Assembly (NCBI RefSeq): GCF_003202755.1
Contig: NZ_QGLK01000005.1
Coordinates: 186,001 to 250,000 of the forward strand
Direction: 5' to 3'
Length of the DNA: 64,000 nucleotides
From: Bifidobacterium asteroides
GTDB taxonomy: Bacteria > Actinomycetota > Actinomycetes > Actinomycetales > Bifidobacteriaceae
The notes under the pieces were generated by a model. It was given only the letters and a program-made list of their open reading frames with translations, did not search any database and was not told the origin of the DNA. The position numbers and the translations under genes are program-made. This document shows, in pieces, positions 28,302-38,146 of the stretch (position 1 is the first letter of the stretch; every line of letters starts with the position of its first letter).

Positions 28302-28553
28302 TCAGGCGGTAAGCACGTCAACGACCTTGCGGTCACGCCGATTGGCGAACCGAACGGTTCCGTCCGTCAGGGCGAAGAGGGTGTGGTCCTTGCCCAGGCC
28401 GACGTTCTGGCCAGGATGGAACTTGGTGCCACGCTGGCGAACGATGATGTTGCCGGCCACTACGGCCTCGCCGCCGAACTTCTTGACGCCCAGGTACTGT
28501 GCATTCGAATCGCGCCCGTTGCGTGAGCTGGACGCACCCTTCTTATGTGCCAT
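28302..28553 (-). CDS. rpmA: 50S ribosomal protein L27
   Basis: 83 residues: [20 protein letters not shown], then [20 protein letters not shown], the full L27 pattern. The N-terminus starts directly with AHKKGAS, without the Firmicutes-type extension that needs a protease. It reaches into the peptidyl transferase centre. Downstream of rplU by 32 bases. Confidence 0.98.
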   Translation of the reverse strand: MAHKKGASSSRNGRDSNAQYLGVKKFGGEAVVAGNIIVRQRGTKFHPGQNVGLGKDHTLFALTDGTVRFANRRDRKVVDVLTA

Positions 28554-28585
28554 GTCTGGTTCCTTTCCTACCTCGACCTAGGCCC

Positions 28586-28894
28586 TCAGGCGATGGCCGT
28601 GATCTTGACCACGGTCTGCTTCTGGCGGTGGCCCTTGCGGCGCGCCACGCCGGTCTTGTTCTTGAACTTCTGGATGTTGATCTTGGGGCCCTTGGCCTCG
28701 TCGTCCACAACCTCGCCCTTAACGGAGATCTTTGCCAGATCCTTGGCGGCCATGGTCACCTTGGATCCATCGACGACCAGCGCGACCGGAAACTCGACCG
28801 ACTCGCCCTTCCTGGCAGCCAGACGGTTGACCGTGATCTGGTCACCGACCTCGACCTTCTCCTGATGGCCTCCGGCCTTCACAATCGCGTACAT
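28586..28894 (-). CDS. rplU: 50S ribosomal protein L21
   Basis: 102 residues from ATG 28894 ([20 protein letters not shown]). The C-terminal signature [19 protein letters not shown] is present. The frame is open further upstream to 29002, but that part is leader sequence. The roughly 150-base gap between the rne stop and this start probably holds the rplU promoter and leader. Confidence 0.98.
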   Translation of the reverse strand: MYAIVKAGGHQEKVEVGDQITVNRLAARKGESVEFPVALVVDGSKVTMAAKDLAKISVKGEVVDDEAKGPKINIQKFKNKTGVARRKGHRQKQTVVKITAIA

Positions 28895-29048
28895 AGCCCT
28901 ACCTTGCCTGTTGTCCAAAGCTGTATGCGCCCGGCATCCGGGTCTCGCCATGCGATTGACGGACCCGTCCAGACACCAGCTAACCAGTATAGAAGCAAAC
29001 ACACCGCGTCGTCAAATGTGCCTGCTCCGCCGACAAAACGAATTCAGT

Positions 29049-31727
29049 TTATGACTCCTTGGCGACATCCGCCGTCTCAGCCTGGGCATCATCCTCGTCC
29101 GACGCCGCCTGGGCCGCCGCAGCGATCCTGGCCAGCTTGGCCTTGACTGCAGGAGTCGAGCCTGTGGACAAGGTCTCCTTGGAAGAGGAGCCATGCCCAT
29201 GCTTGTTGGTCTTGACGAAGGGGTCGCCTCCCTTGACTGCGTATGGGTCAGCGTAAGAGGCTGAGATGGTCGGCTTGTCGTGGAGGATGAAGCCACGGCC
29301 ATGGCAGGTGGGGCATTCCTCGGAGAAGGCCTCGACCAGACCCTGGCCCACCCGCTTGCGGGTCATCTGCACCAGACCCAGGGAGGTGACCTCGGCCACC
29401 TGGTGCTTGGTGCGGTCCCGGGCCAGGCACTCGACCAAGCGGCGCAGGACCAGGTCGCGATTGGCCGGCATGACCATATCCACGTAGTCGATCATGATCA
29501 TGCCGCCGATGTCGCGCAGGCGCAGCTGGCGGGCGATCTCCTCGGAAGCCTCCAGGTTGCAACGGGTCACCGTCTCCTCCAGCGACTTGCCCTTGCCGAT
29601 GAAGCGGCCCGTGTTCACGTCGATGGTGGTCATAGCCTCGGTGCGGTCGATGACCAGGGAGCCGCCGGAGGGCAGGTAGACCTGGCGCTCCATGCCCTTG
29701 CGCAGTTGGCTGTCGATGCTCCAGCGATCGAAAACATCCTTGCCCTGGTGCTCGGCCGGGTCCCAGTGCTCAAGTTTCTCCTCCAGGTCGGGGGCCATGG
29801 TCTCCAGGTAGTTGCGGACCCTCTCGTAGACCCCCTCGCCCTGGACCACCAGCTTGGCGAAGTCGTCGTTGAAGATGTCTCGAACCACGCGGATTGCCAC
29901 GTCCGGCTCGCCCTGCAGAAGCTTGGGACGCTTGCCGTGCAGGAACTCCTTGCGCTTGTCCTCGATCTGGCTCCACTGACGCTGCAGGTTCTCCAGGTCC
30001 TTGGTCAGGGCCTCCTCGCTGGCCCCCTCAGCCGCGGTTCGGATGATGACGCCCATGTCCTTGGGGGCCACCTTGGAGACGATGCTCTTGAGGCGGGAAC
30101 GCTCGCGGTCGGGCAGCTTGCGACTGACGCCAGTCATGCCGCCCGAAGGCACCAGGACCAGGAAACGGCCGGCCAGCGTGACCTGCGAGGTCAGCCGTGC
30201 GCCCTTGTGGCCAATGGGATCCTTGGTGACCTGGACCAACACAGGGTCGCCGGACTTGAAAGCCAGCTCGATCCGGCGGGGCTGGCCCTCCAGACGGGTG
30301 GAGTCCCAGTTGACCTCGCCGGCATAGAGCACGCCGTTGCGGGCCTGGCCGATGTCCACGAAGGCGGCCTCCATGCTGGGCAGGACGTTCTGAACTCTTC
30401 CCAGGTAGATGTTGCCTACGGTGGAGACCTCCTGGATGTCGGAGACGTAGTGCTCGACCAGGATATCGTCCTCGATGACCGAAATCTGGGTGTGGTGCTC
30501 CTTCTCGCGCACTACCATCAGGCGGTTGACGTTTTCACGGCGGGCCAGGAAGTCCTGCTCGACTAGTTGAGACTGACGTGAGCGTTCGCGGCGGTTGTCC
30601 CGCCGACGCTGCTTTTTGGCCTCCAGGCGGGTGGAACCCTCCACGTCGGTGATTTCGTCAATATATTGCTGCTTGCGCGAACGGCGTGCGCCGGACTCCT
30701 CGGACTCGCCTTCAGCGGACTTGGAACCCCTGCGACGGCGGCGACGACGGGTCAGCGGGGCCTCGTCCTCGTCATCCTTGTCCTTCTCCTGCTCGTGCCC
30801 GCGACGGCGGCGACGGGTGGAAACGGACTTCTCAGAGTCCTCGTCATCGCTCTTGGCACGGCGGCGGCGAGGGGTACGGGTACCGGACTCCTGCTGATCC
30901 TCGTCCTGCTCCTGGTCCTCGTCGACCACGAAGGTGATGCCCTCGTGATCCAGATCCTCCTCGATGCGCTCCACCTCGTCGGCGGCCCTGCGCTCCTCGG
31001 CATTGAGCCTGCGGGAACGGCGTGAACCGCCCTCCGAGGTGCTCCTGGATTTGCTTCGGCGGGAGGGCTTGGATGACTGTTCGGTATCCTCGTCCTCCTC
31101 ATCCCGTTCGTCGCGCTCATTCTGCTCAGGCCTGGAGACGGGTATAACGGGCTCCTGGAAGAGCAACGACGTCATAGGACGGGGACGGGCGGTGCGGGCG
31201 GCACGCGGACGCTCGTCCTGCTCCTCAGCCTTCCGGTCTGTCCTCTGGCTGAGCCCCGATGTCAGAGCCTCCACAGCCTCAAGGGCACGTTCCTGACGGT
31301 CTTGATCAGGTTCGCCCTCCTGGGCATGCTCCTCGGTGCGTCGGCGGGCAGTAGTACGGCTGCGACGACGAGTAGTCGTCCTGGTTGGCTTGGACTCGCT
31401 CTCATCCCCCTGAGCATCTTGGCTGGAGTGGTCCTGCGCGCTCTGATCGGCAGCCTGATCCTCCTTGGACTTGCGAGTGCGGCGGCGACGGGTGGTGGAG
31501 GAGGGCTTGGACTCGTCGTCCTCCTCCTTAGCCTTGCGGGAGGTCTTGCGCTTCTCGGCCTCGACCTTCACGGGCACGTCGGCACCGGCCGCGCCGGCCA
31601 CCCTGACCACACGCCGTCCAGAGCGGCGACGAGTACCGGGACTTGTAGTCTCTTCAACCTGCCGCCCCTGCCCATCACTGATGGCGGGCCTATTCTCCTG
31701 GGTATCCTCATTCGTATTTTCGGGCAC
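29049..31727 (-). CDS. rne: Ribonuclease E/G family protein
   Basis: 892 residues from GTG 31727, chosen because AAGGAG ends 4 bases before it. The first 370 residues are low-complexity and alternate Arg-rich (RRRRTRKSK) and acidic tracts, as in actinobacterial RNase E. The catalytic half begins near MVVREKEHHTQISVIEDD, has an S1 RNA-binding domain (GNIYLGRVQNVLPSMEAAFVD, shortened) and the DNase I-like metal site TTIDVNTGRF with MIMIDYVDM. A zinc-link CPTCHGRGF lies near the C-terminus, which tetramerises the enzyme. It cuts mRNA and rRNA precursors. Its position upstream of rplU-rpmA-obgE is conserved in actinobacteria. Confidence 0.95.
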   Translation of the reverse strand: MPENTNEDTQENRPAISDGQGRQVEETTSPGTRRRSGRRVVRVAGAAGADVPVKVEAEKRKTSRKAKEEDDESKPSSTTRRRRTRKSKEDQAADQSAQDHSSQDAQGDESESKPTRTTTRRRSRTTARRRTEEHAQEGEPDQDRQERALEAVEALTSGLSQRTDRKAEEQDERPRAARTARPRPMTSLLFQEPVIPVSRPEQNERDERDEEDEDTEQSSKPSRRSKSRSTSEGGSRRSRRLNAEERRAADEVERIEEDLDHEGITFVVDEDQEQDEDQQESGTRTPRRRRAKSDDEDSEKSVSTRRRRRGHEQEKDKDDEDEAPLTRRRRRRRGSKSAEGESEESGARRSRKQQYIDEITDVEGSTRLEAKKQRRRDNRRERSRQSQLVEQDFLARRENVNRLMVVREKEHHTQISVIEDDILVEHYVSDIQEVSTVGNIYLGRVQNVLPSMEAAFVDIGQARNGVLYAGEVNWDSTRLEGQPRRIELAFKSGDPVLVQVTKDPIGHKGARLTSQVTLAGRFLVLVPSGGMTGVSRKLPDRERSRLKSIVSKVAPKDMGVIIRTAAEGASEEALTKDLENLQRQWSQIEDKRKEFLHGKRPKLLQGEPDVAIRVVRDIFNDDFAKLVVQGEGVYERVRNYLETMAPDLEEKLEHWDPAEHQGKDVFDRWSIDSQLRKGMERQVYLPSGGSLVIDRTEAMTTIDVNTGRFIGKGKSLEETVTRCNLEASEEIARQLRLRDIGGMIMIDYVDMVMPANRDLVLRRLVECLARDRTKHQVAEVTSLGLVQMTRKRVGQGLVEAFSEECPTCHGRGFILHDKPTISASYADPYAVKGGDPFVKTNKHGHGSSSKETLSTGSTPAVKAKLARIAAAAQAASDEDDAQAETADVAKES

Positions 31728-31963
31728 AATGCTCCTTGCGGCACGCCGCCTCGCGCCGCTCTCACGGTCCCGATCCGTCCTCACGCTGCACTCTCACTGC
31801 AACCGCGCACCTGCGTACGCCCGATCGAAACGCCTTGGCAAAAAGTCTTCCTGACGCAGGCGGACACCGACGCCCGCACGGATCACTGGGTCTCCGTCCG
31901 GGGGGATCAACGCCTACGCTGCAAGTGGTCAGGCAGAACCACCGTCATCTAGTATGTCACAGT

Positions 31964-33193
31964 TCAGCGGCCATCTGGTCCATTGAGCCACTCGACCAGT
32001 ATTGCTTCCAACCGGACCAGGTCATCCAGGGGCACCTGTTCATCGGCCTTATGGGCCAGCAGGGGGTCCCCCGCGCCCAGATTGACGGCTGGTAGGCCAA
32101 GGGCTGAAAACCGCGCCACATCAGTCCATCCCAGCTTGGCGCGAGGCCGCTGACCCGTGGTCTGGGCAACCAGGTCCGCCAGCGAACGCGCCCATGGCGA
32201 ATCCAGACCCGGACGGGCCGCGGGCGATTCATCGCACATGCGCACCGAGAATCCCTGGAAGACCCCGCCCAGGGCTATGTGCTCGCCATTGCCCAGCTCT
32301 GCACCTGTCCCCTGCCCCATCATCAGCTCCTTGGCCTGGGCCAGGCTCTTGTCGGGAGCGAACCGGTAGTTGACATGCACCCGGCAGCGGTCGGGAATGA
32401 CGTTGGTGCCCAGGCCGCCCTCGATCATGGTGGCGTTGAGCCCCTCCCGATAGTCCAGGCCGTCAACCCGCACCGTGGCCGGACGGTACTGCTCCAGCCG
32501 ATCCAGAATGGGCGCGGCCGCGTGGATGGCATTGCTACCCATCCAGGCCCGGGCGGAGTGGGCCGCCGTGCCGTGGGTGATCAGGTCGAAGCGCATGGTT
32601 CCATTGCAGCCGGCCTCGATGGTGCAGTCGGTTGGCTCGCCGATGATGGCGAAATCGCCTTGCACCCAGTCGGGGTGGGCGGCCACCACCCGGCCCAGCC
32701 CGTTCAGGTCGGCCTGGACCTCCTCATGGTCGTAGAAGACGAAGGTCAGGTCATAGACCGGCTCCTGCAGGGTGAGCGCCAGGTGAAGAAAGACGGCATC
32801 CGAGGCCTTCATGTCGGCGGAGCCCCTGCCGTACAGCACCCGGGATCCAGGGTGGGCGGCGGCCAGGTCGGCGCGGATGTCCGGGTCGCCGGGCTCCAGC
32901 CAGCGCGGGGGGAGGTTCCCATCCACGGGCACGGTGTCCAGATGACCGGCAAGGACGATGCGGTGGGGACGGCCCAGCTGGGTGGAGGCCACGACCGTGT
33001 CGCCCAACCGTCGGACCAAGAGGTCAGCCCTTGACGACAGGGCCCTCTGGACGGCATCAGCCAGGGCGCCCTCCTGGCCGCTGACCGAGTTCAGGGCGGT
33101 CATGGACTCCAGTATCCTTGCCAGGGCCTGGGCGGGTTCAGCCCCTCGGGCGCCGGCGAGAAGATCAATATCGGTCTGCGTGTTCTTGGTCAT
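31964..33193 (-). CDS. dapE: Succinyl-diaminopimelate desuccinylase
   Basis: 409 residues, M20 metallopeptidase family. Zinc-binding residues: His84 and Asp86 in LAGHLDTVP, the bridging Asp in GRGSADMKASDAV, and the Glu pair in YDHEEVQ. A dimerisation (lid) domain lies in the middle (GTAAHSARAWMGSNAIHAAA). It releases succinate from N-succinyl-LL-diaminopimelate for lysine and peptidoglycan. Two related families (ArgE, peptidases) share these motifs; the actinobacterial length and SARAWMGSNAIH favour DapE. Divergent from the AEC transporter gene. Confidence 0.88.
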   Translation of the reverse strand: MTKNTQTDIDLLAGARGAEPAQALARILESMTALNSVSGQEGALADAVQRALSSRADLLVRRLGDTVVASTQLGRPHRIVLAGHLDTVPVDGNLPPRWLEPGDPDIRADLAAAHPGSRVLYGRGSADMKASDAVFLHLALTLQEPVYDLTFVFYDHEEVQADLNGLGRVVAAHPDWVQGDFAIIGEPTDCTIEAGCNGTMRFDLITHGTAAHSARAWMGSNAIHAAAPILDRLEQYRPATVRVDGLDYREGLNATMIEGGLGTNVIPDRCRVHVNYRFAPDKSLAQAKELMMGQGTGAELGNGEHIALGGVFQGFSVRMCDESPAARPGLDSPWARSLADLVAQTTGQRPRAKLGWTDVARFSALGLPAVNLGAGDPLLAHKADEQVPLDDLVRLEAILVEWLNGPDGR

Positions 33194-33336
33194 AGTGCCA
33201 TGCTAGCGGGCCGGGAATCGCAGATGGACCTGCAGCCGCAAGCATGAGGTCCTGGTGGCACAATGGGGGCGACGGAAGCGGTGGCACTCCGCCTGGGAGG
33301 CCGCCGTCCACCATGCGAGACGAGGAGGATGCCGGA

Positions 33337-34281
33337 GTGCCTGGACTGCTCAGCGCCATGGAGGGGTTCTTCATCATCGGCGTGGTCATCGCCGTGGGCT
33401 ATGTGGCCGCCCGCTTCCATGTAGGCGGTCCCACAGCCCAGCTGGTACTGAACAAGTACTCATTCTTTGTGTCAACGCCCTGCCTGATGTTCGCCATCCT
33501 CTCCAAGCAGAAGCTGTCAGTAATCTTCCACCCCAGCATCATCGTGGCCTTCCTGTCGGCGGCGGCCGTGGGTCTGCTCTTCGTGGCCCTGAATGCGACC
33601 AGCTTCCACTTGCAGGCCGCCGAAGCCACCATCGGCGCTCTCGACTCTCTTTATTTGAACTCCAATAACATCGGGCTGCCTGTGGCCACCTATATTCTGG
33701 GCAATCCCACACTGGTGGCCCCTATCCTGGTCATGCAACAGGCCCTCTTCACCCCAATCGGGCTGACCGTTCTGGACGCGACCACCTCTGGCAAGCTTTC
33801 GGTCAAGACCATCCTCAAACAGCCTCTGAAGCAGCCGATCCTCATCGGCTCCATAGGCGGCATAGTGATATCGGCCATCAGCGCCCAGGCCGGCCATTTC
33901 GTCATCCCTGACTTCGTCTACAAGCCCATCGACATGATCGGGCAGTCGGCCGTGCCCATGATCCTCATGGCCTTTGGCATGTCCCTGCGGGGTTCGCGGC
34001 CCATGGGCCAGGGCACCAACCGTCGTGCCACCCTGTGCGCGGTCATCCTGAAGAATCTGGTCATGCCTGTAATCGCCTACCTGCTGGCCCGGTTCATGAT
34101 GGGCTTCAGCGGAGCTGAACTGTACGGATGCGTGGTTCTGGCGGCTCTGCCTACCGGCCAGAACGTCTACAACTACGCCGCCCGCTACGAAGTGGGAACC
34201 ACCTTCGCCAGGGACGGCATCCTGCTGAGCACAATCAGCTCGCCCGTGGTCATCGCCCTGGTCGCTCTGCTCCTGAGCTGA
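33337..34281 (+). CDS. AEC (auxin efflux carrier) family transporter
   Basis: 314 residues from GTG 33337, with AGGAGG at 33323-33328 and 8 bases spacing; a longer frame opens at 33244 but its N-terminus is hydrophilic and improbable. Ten hydrophobic segments are visible, with the half-way polar break and the helix pair around YLNSNNIGLPVATYILG typical of AEC/MleP proteins. Bacterial members export or exchange dicarboxylates such as malate; the substrate here is unknown. It ends 22 bases from the convergent Maf-Nudix gene. Confidence 0.85.
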   Translation: MPGLLSAMEGFFIIGVVIAVGYVAARFHVGGPTAQLVLNKYSFFVSTPCLMFAILSKQKLSVIFHPSIIVAFLSAAAVGLLFVALNATSFHLQAAEATIGALDSLYLNSNNIGLPVATYILGNPTLVAPILVMQQALFTPIGLTVLDATTSGKLSVKTILKQPLKQPILIGSIGGIVISAISAQAGHFVIPDFVYKPIDMIGQSAVPMILMAFGMSLRGSRPMGQGTNRRATLCAVILKNLVMPVIAYLLARFMMGFSGAELYGCVVLAALPTGQNVYNYAARYEVGTTFARDGILLSTISSPVVIALVALLLS

Positions 34282-34303
34282 TGCACCCAGGCAGGCCTTT
34301 TGC

Positions 34304-35653
34304 TCAGCCTTCGGCCGCCAAAGCCTCCAGGCGTTGCCGGAAGTGCGGCCAATCCTGTCCGAAAGCCTTCAGAAGGGGCAGGTCCGCGACCTTGCCCAGG
34401 TCCACCCATTCCAGGGCAATGCTCTCATCGTCATTCATGCGGGGATCGACTTGGTGGCCGGGACGCTCGAAGGCCAGTATGGTCGTGTAACCCCAGGGGC
34501 CGTGGTCCTCCAAGTAGGAACCCACCACCTGAATGTCCTCCGGACGGATGTTGGCCTCCTCATAGCTCTCGCGCAGGCCGCCTTCCAAGGGATTTTCCCC
34601 GTCGGATATGGCGCCGCCCGGCACACCCCAGGTGCCGCCCTCAGCGCTCCAGCGGGCCCGATGCTGCAGAAGCACACTGACCGGCACACCTGTACGGGCA
34701 TCACGCCGGACCAACAAAACGCCGGCAGCCCCGTTGAGCCCCCAGTGCCGCTTGCCGCAGGCGCAGTCCACCCACCCGTCGCCAGGCTGATGGACGTTCT
34801 CCACGGGAGCGACCAGTCCCTCAGGGCCGTGCGTCGATCTGGCGGTCTGCTGACGCTCGGGCATGACTCGTTCGGCCCACAGGTCAGGCCAGGAGACGCC
34901 CAACTCCTGGGCCAGGGCGCGCAGAGTGGGCATACTCAATCCCATCACTCCACTGGGATCACCCTCGATGCCCTGGATGAAGGCGCTGCCTAATCCCTCC
35001 AAGGTGAAGGATCCAGCCACCTCCAGGGGTTCGCCTGTGGCTACATAGGCCTGCATGGAGGCCCGGTCGTAGTCTCCGAAGGTCACTTGAGCGCTGCTGA
35101 CCGCCCGGGCCTTTCGTCCGGTGGCCAGATCGATCAGACAGTGACCGGTGACCAGGGTACCTGTTTGGCCACGCATGGCCATCAACCGCTCCATAGCCCG
35201 GTCTGGCTTGTGAGGCTTGCCCATGACGGCCCCGTCCATGCTGAACAGCGAGTCACACCCCAACAGGAGGGGCCCGCGCCCGGCGTCGATCATCCCGCCC
35301 CAGGCCCCAATGACCTGGCTCATGGGATCCCGGGAGGATGCACCCGAATTACCCTGGCTCAGAGGCCTGAACGTGACCAGATCGCCCCGGGATCGTCTTT
35401 CGGCATCCTTGACGGCATCCAAGGTCGCTTGAACAGCCGAAGCCTTGGCCTCAGCCAAGACACTGACCCGTTCGCGCACATCCAGGTCATCCAGGCGACA
35501 ACCCAGTTTACGGGCCCGTTCCGCAAGCACAGCCGGCTCATCAACCTTTGAGGGTCGAATGATGGGGTCAATGCCGGCCTGGACCAGAAGACGTCGCCTG
35601 GATGGAGAGGATGATGCCAGGATCAGCGGGATATGCCTGTCTTCAGTGTTCAC
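34304..35653 (-). CDS. Maf nucleotide pyrophosphatase fused to a Nudix hydrolase
   Basis: 449 residues, two domains. Residues 1-270 are Maf-like: LILASSSPSRRRLL at the start, then LLLGCDSLF with GKPHKPDRAMERL (the family's catalytic aspartate motif), interrupted by a roughly 35-residue Gly/Ser insertion. Residues 300-449 are Nudix: the box GAISDGENPLEGGLRESYEE fits Gx5Ex7REx2EE, though the usual glycine after EE is Ala-Asn. A short zinc-like CACGKRHW precedes it. Both halves remove non-canonical or damaged nucleotides, so the fusion is a likely house-cleaning enzyme. Start GTG 35653 has AGGAAGG 5 bases before it, inside the thrB tail. Confidence 0.85.
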   Translation of the reverse strand: MNTEDRHIPLILASSSPSRRRLLVQAGIDPIIRPSKVDEPAVLAERARKLGCRLDDLDVRERVSVLAEAKASAVQATLDAVKDAERRSRGDLVTFRPLSQGNSGASSRDPMSQVIGAWGGMIDAGRGPLLLGCDSLFSMDGAVMGKPHKPDRAMERLMAMRGQTGTLVTGHCLIDLATGRKARAVSSAQVTFGDYDRASMQAYVATGEPLEVAGSFTLEGLGSAFIQGIEGDPSGVMGLSMPTLRALAQELGVSWPDLWAERVMPERQQTARSTHGPEGLVAPVENVHQPGDGWVDCACGKRHWGLNGAAGVLLVRRDARTGVPVSVLLQHRARWSAEGGTWGVPGGAISDGENPLEGGLRESYEEANIRPEDIQVVGSYLEDHGPWGYTTILAFERPGHQVDPRMNDDESIALEWVDLGKVADLPLLKAFGQDWPHFRQRLEALAAEG

Positions 35654-36695
35654 GATTGCCTTCCTGGTCCCGTTCCACCTGGACCCCCCGGCAGTCCACG
35701 TCCAAGGACAGGATCCGCCAGCGACCGGAATCCAGATAATCCTTGGCAAGGGTTCGCAGCTCATTTTCGGCATCCCCATAGTGCAGGACGATAATGCAGG
35801 GTCCAGCCCCTGAGACCGCCGCCGCATAGCCCTGACGGCGCAGGAGCTGCAGGAGCTTGGTGGAGGACGGCATGAGCCCGGCCCGGTATGGCTGATGGAG
35901 TCGGTCCTGGGTAGCTACAAAGAGCAAGGAGTTAGCTTCGGCAGCCTGCCCGATCGTCTCGGCCCCCAGGTCATCCAGTGACCCTGGGTTCAGAGCGCCG
36001 GGAATCAGGGCCGCCCGAGAAAGGTTGTGGACGGCATCCGCATAAGGCACCCTGTTGGGCAGGGCCTGTCGGGCCTTCTGCGTGGACAGATGGGCGCCGG
36101 GAATGAAAACCGTGGCCTTGATGGCCGGGTCCACCTTGTAGCGCAGGGTGTGGTAGCCGCCTTCCAAGGGCGCGCCCCCGGCTATTGGCAGGGAACCCAC
36201 CCCCTCGCCAGTGGCCAAATCATAGGAGACGGTCAGTCCCCCGTAAACGGCAGGCGCCACGTTGTCGGGATGCCCCTCGATCTGGGCAGCCAGTGCAAAT
36301 ACGGCATCACGGCGCAAGGGACCGGCGTGGGCGAAGGCAGCAGCAGCCGCAATCCCGGCCACGATGGCCTCAGCGCTGGATCCCAACCCCCTGGCCTGGG
36401 GGATACGATTGACGGCTCTCATGATGAAGCCGAACCGTGGCAGTCCAAAGACCTGGCAGGCCCGCCGGAATGCGGAAACAACCAGGTGGGTCTCGTCTCG
36501 GGGCAGGGTCCGCTCTCCCTCGCCTTTGATGACGACATAGGCGGTGGTGTCACCCGGGTCAACGGAACGGGTGAAGACGATCTCGTCATGGTAGTTCAGC
36601 GCCAGACCGACTGCATCGAAACCCGAACCCAGGTTGGCGCTGGTGGCTGGCACACGCACCCGGACAGTAGATGGACCCTCTATGGCAGTGGTCAT
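35643..36695 (-). CDS. thrB: Homoserine kinase
   Basis: 350 residues, GHMP kinase fold. It begins MTTAIEGPSTVRVRVPATSANLG, has the phosphate-binding GLGSSAEAIVAGIAAA at about 105-120, and a C-terminal GAGPCIIVL glycine motif. It phosphorylates homoserine for threonine synthesis. Start ATG 36695 overlaps the hom stop by one base (TGATG), so the two enzymes are coupled. thrC is not adjacent. Confidence 0.95.
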   Translation of the reverse strand: MTTAIEGPSTVRVRVPATSANLGSGFDAVGLALNYHDEIVFTRSVDPGDTTAYVVIKGEGERTLPRDETHLVVSAFRRACQVFGLPRFGFIMRAVNRIPQARGLGSSAEAIVAGIAAAAAFAHAGPLRRDAVFALAAQIEGHPDNVAPAVYGGLTVSYDLATGEGVGSLPIAGGAPLEGGYHTLRYKVDPAIKATVFIPGAHLSTQKARQALPNRVPYADAVHNLSRAALIPGALNPGSLDDLGAETIGQAAEANSLLFVATQDRLHQPYRAGLMPSSTKLLQLLRRQGYAAAVSGAGPCIIVLHYGDAENELRTLAKDYLDSGRWRILSLDVDCRGVQVERDQEGNREH

Positions 36696-38035
36696 CACTG
36701 GGCCTGCCGATCGAATACGCGCAGGATGGAGGCCTGCCCGGTGACCGAGTCGAAGGTGGAGATCCGCTCGACCACCCGCCGCAGGGTCACCTCGTCGCAC
36801 AGATGGGTGACCACGCGCAGCTGCTGAATTTCGCCGCTGTAGCCCGGGTCATGCAGGGTGGGCTTGATGTCCTGGTTGACTCCGTTGATGGAAATGCCCG
36901 CCTCGGAAAAGACCTGGGCGATGGCCGCCAGCACGCCAGGCTTGTCGTGGATCAGGAAGCGGACAGCAAAGGCGGCCCGGGATGAATCAAGCGGGGCCAT
37001 GGGGATGTTGGCGTACATGGGGATTCCCGGACCCATGCCATGCTGGACGATGTGGCGTGCCTCGGTGACCACATCCCCCACAACGGCTGATGCTGTGGGC
37101 GCTCCGCCGGCACCCCGGCCGTAGAACATGAGATCGTCGGCGGCTTTGGCGGTGACGAAGACCGCATTGAAGCTGCCATGGACCGAGGCCAGAGGGTGGC
37201 TGTCGGGGATCAGCGCCGGGTAGACCCGGGCGGAGATTCCCTGCTCCCCGCGTTCAGCCACAGCCAGAAGCTTGATGACCCGGTGCTCGGTCTGTGCGGC
37301 CGCGATATCGTCGGCGGTGATGGCGCGGATGCCCTCCACGGGGACATCATCCAGGCGCACATCGGTGTGGAAGGCCAGCGTGGCCATGATGGCGGCCTTG
37401 GCTGCCGCATCCAGCCCGTCCACATCGGCAGTGGGGTCCGCCTCAGCGAAGCCTTTGGCCTGGGCATCGCGCAGGGCCTGATCGAATTGAAGACCCTTGG
37501 TGGTCATCTCATCCAGAATGTAATTGGTGGTCCCGTTGACGATGCCTACCAGACTGGTGATGCCGTCGCCCACCAAGGACTCGCGCAGGGGCCGCACGAT
37601 GGGGATGGCTCCGCCTACAGCCGCTTCGAAGTAGATGTCGACGCCCCGTTCTTCGGCGGCCCGGTAGAGCTCAGGACCGTGCTGGGCCAGCAAGGCCTTG
37701 TTGGCGGTGACCACGCTGGCGCCGGACTCGATGGCCTTGAGCAGCAGGGTACGGGCCGGCTCGATCCCGCCGATCAGTTCGATGACGATATCCGCTTTAG
37801 TGACTAAGTCGGCTGAGTCTGTGGTCAGCAGGGACGGATCAATCCAATCAGCCTTGACCTTGTCAGGATGGAGGACGGCGATACCTACCAGCTGCAGGGG
37901 GCGGCCCACTCGACTGGCCAGATCCTGGCTCTGCTCCACCAAGAGGCGGGCAGTCTGGGAGCCCACGGTCCCGGCCCCCAGAAGTGCTACGCGGATGGGC
38001 CTGACGGCCTCCTGCTGCTGCATGCGTTCAGGCAT
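36695..38035 (-). CDS. hom: Homoserine dehydrogenase
   Basis: 446 residues. The NAD(P)-binding domain opens with RVALLGAGTVGSQTARLL; the catalytic region holds VDGLDAAAKAAIMATLAFH and KGFAEADPTADVDG; the last 80 residues form an ACT domain for feedback inhibition, usually by threonine. ATG at 38035 was chosen because GGAGG stands 5 bases before it; the frame extends seven codons further. It is followed directly by thrB and preceded by lysA, so the locus groups homoserine and lysine branches of the aspartate family. Confidence 0.95.
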   Translation of the reverse strand: MPERMQQQEAVRPIRVALLGAGTVGSQTARLLVEQSQDLASRVGRPLQLVGIAVLHPDKVKADWIDPSLLTTDSADLVTKADIVIELIGGIEPARTLLLKAIESGASVVTANKALLAQHGPELYRAAEERGVDIYFEAAVGGAIPIVRPLRESLVGDGITSLVGIVNGTTNYILDEMTTKGLQFDQALRDAQAKGFAEADPTADVDGLDAAAKAAIMATLAFHTDVRLDDVPVEGIRAITADDIAAAQTEHRVIKLLAVAERGEQGISARVYPALIPDSHPLASVHGSFNAVFVTAKAADDLMFYGRGAGGAPTASAVVGDVVTEARHIVQHGMGPGIPMYANIPMAPLDSSRAAFAVRFLIHDKPGVLAAIAQVFSEAGISINGVNQDIKPTLHDPGYSGEIQQLRVVTHLCDEVTLRRVVERISTFDSVTGQASILRVFDRQAQ

Positions 38036-38146
38036 ATGGTCCTCCATCCGCCCCAACGGGGCCTGTCACCAAGTGTTGCTCCATCTTAGAAAGCCAATCC
38101 GACACTCCTACCCACTCCAGCGGCTGGTTGCGTCCTAGGACAAGGC

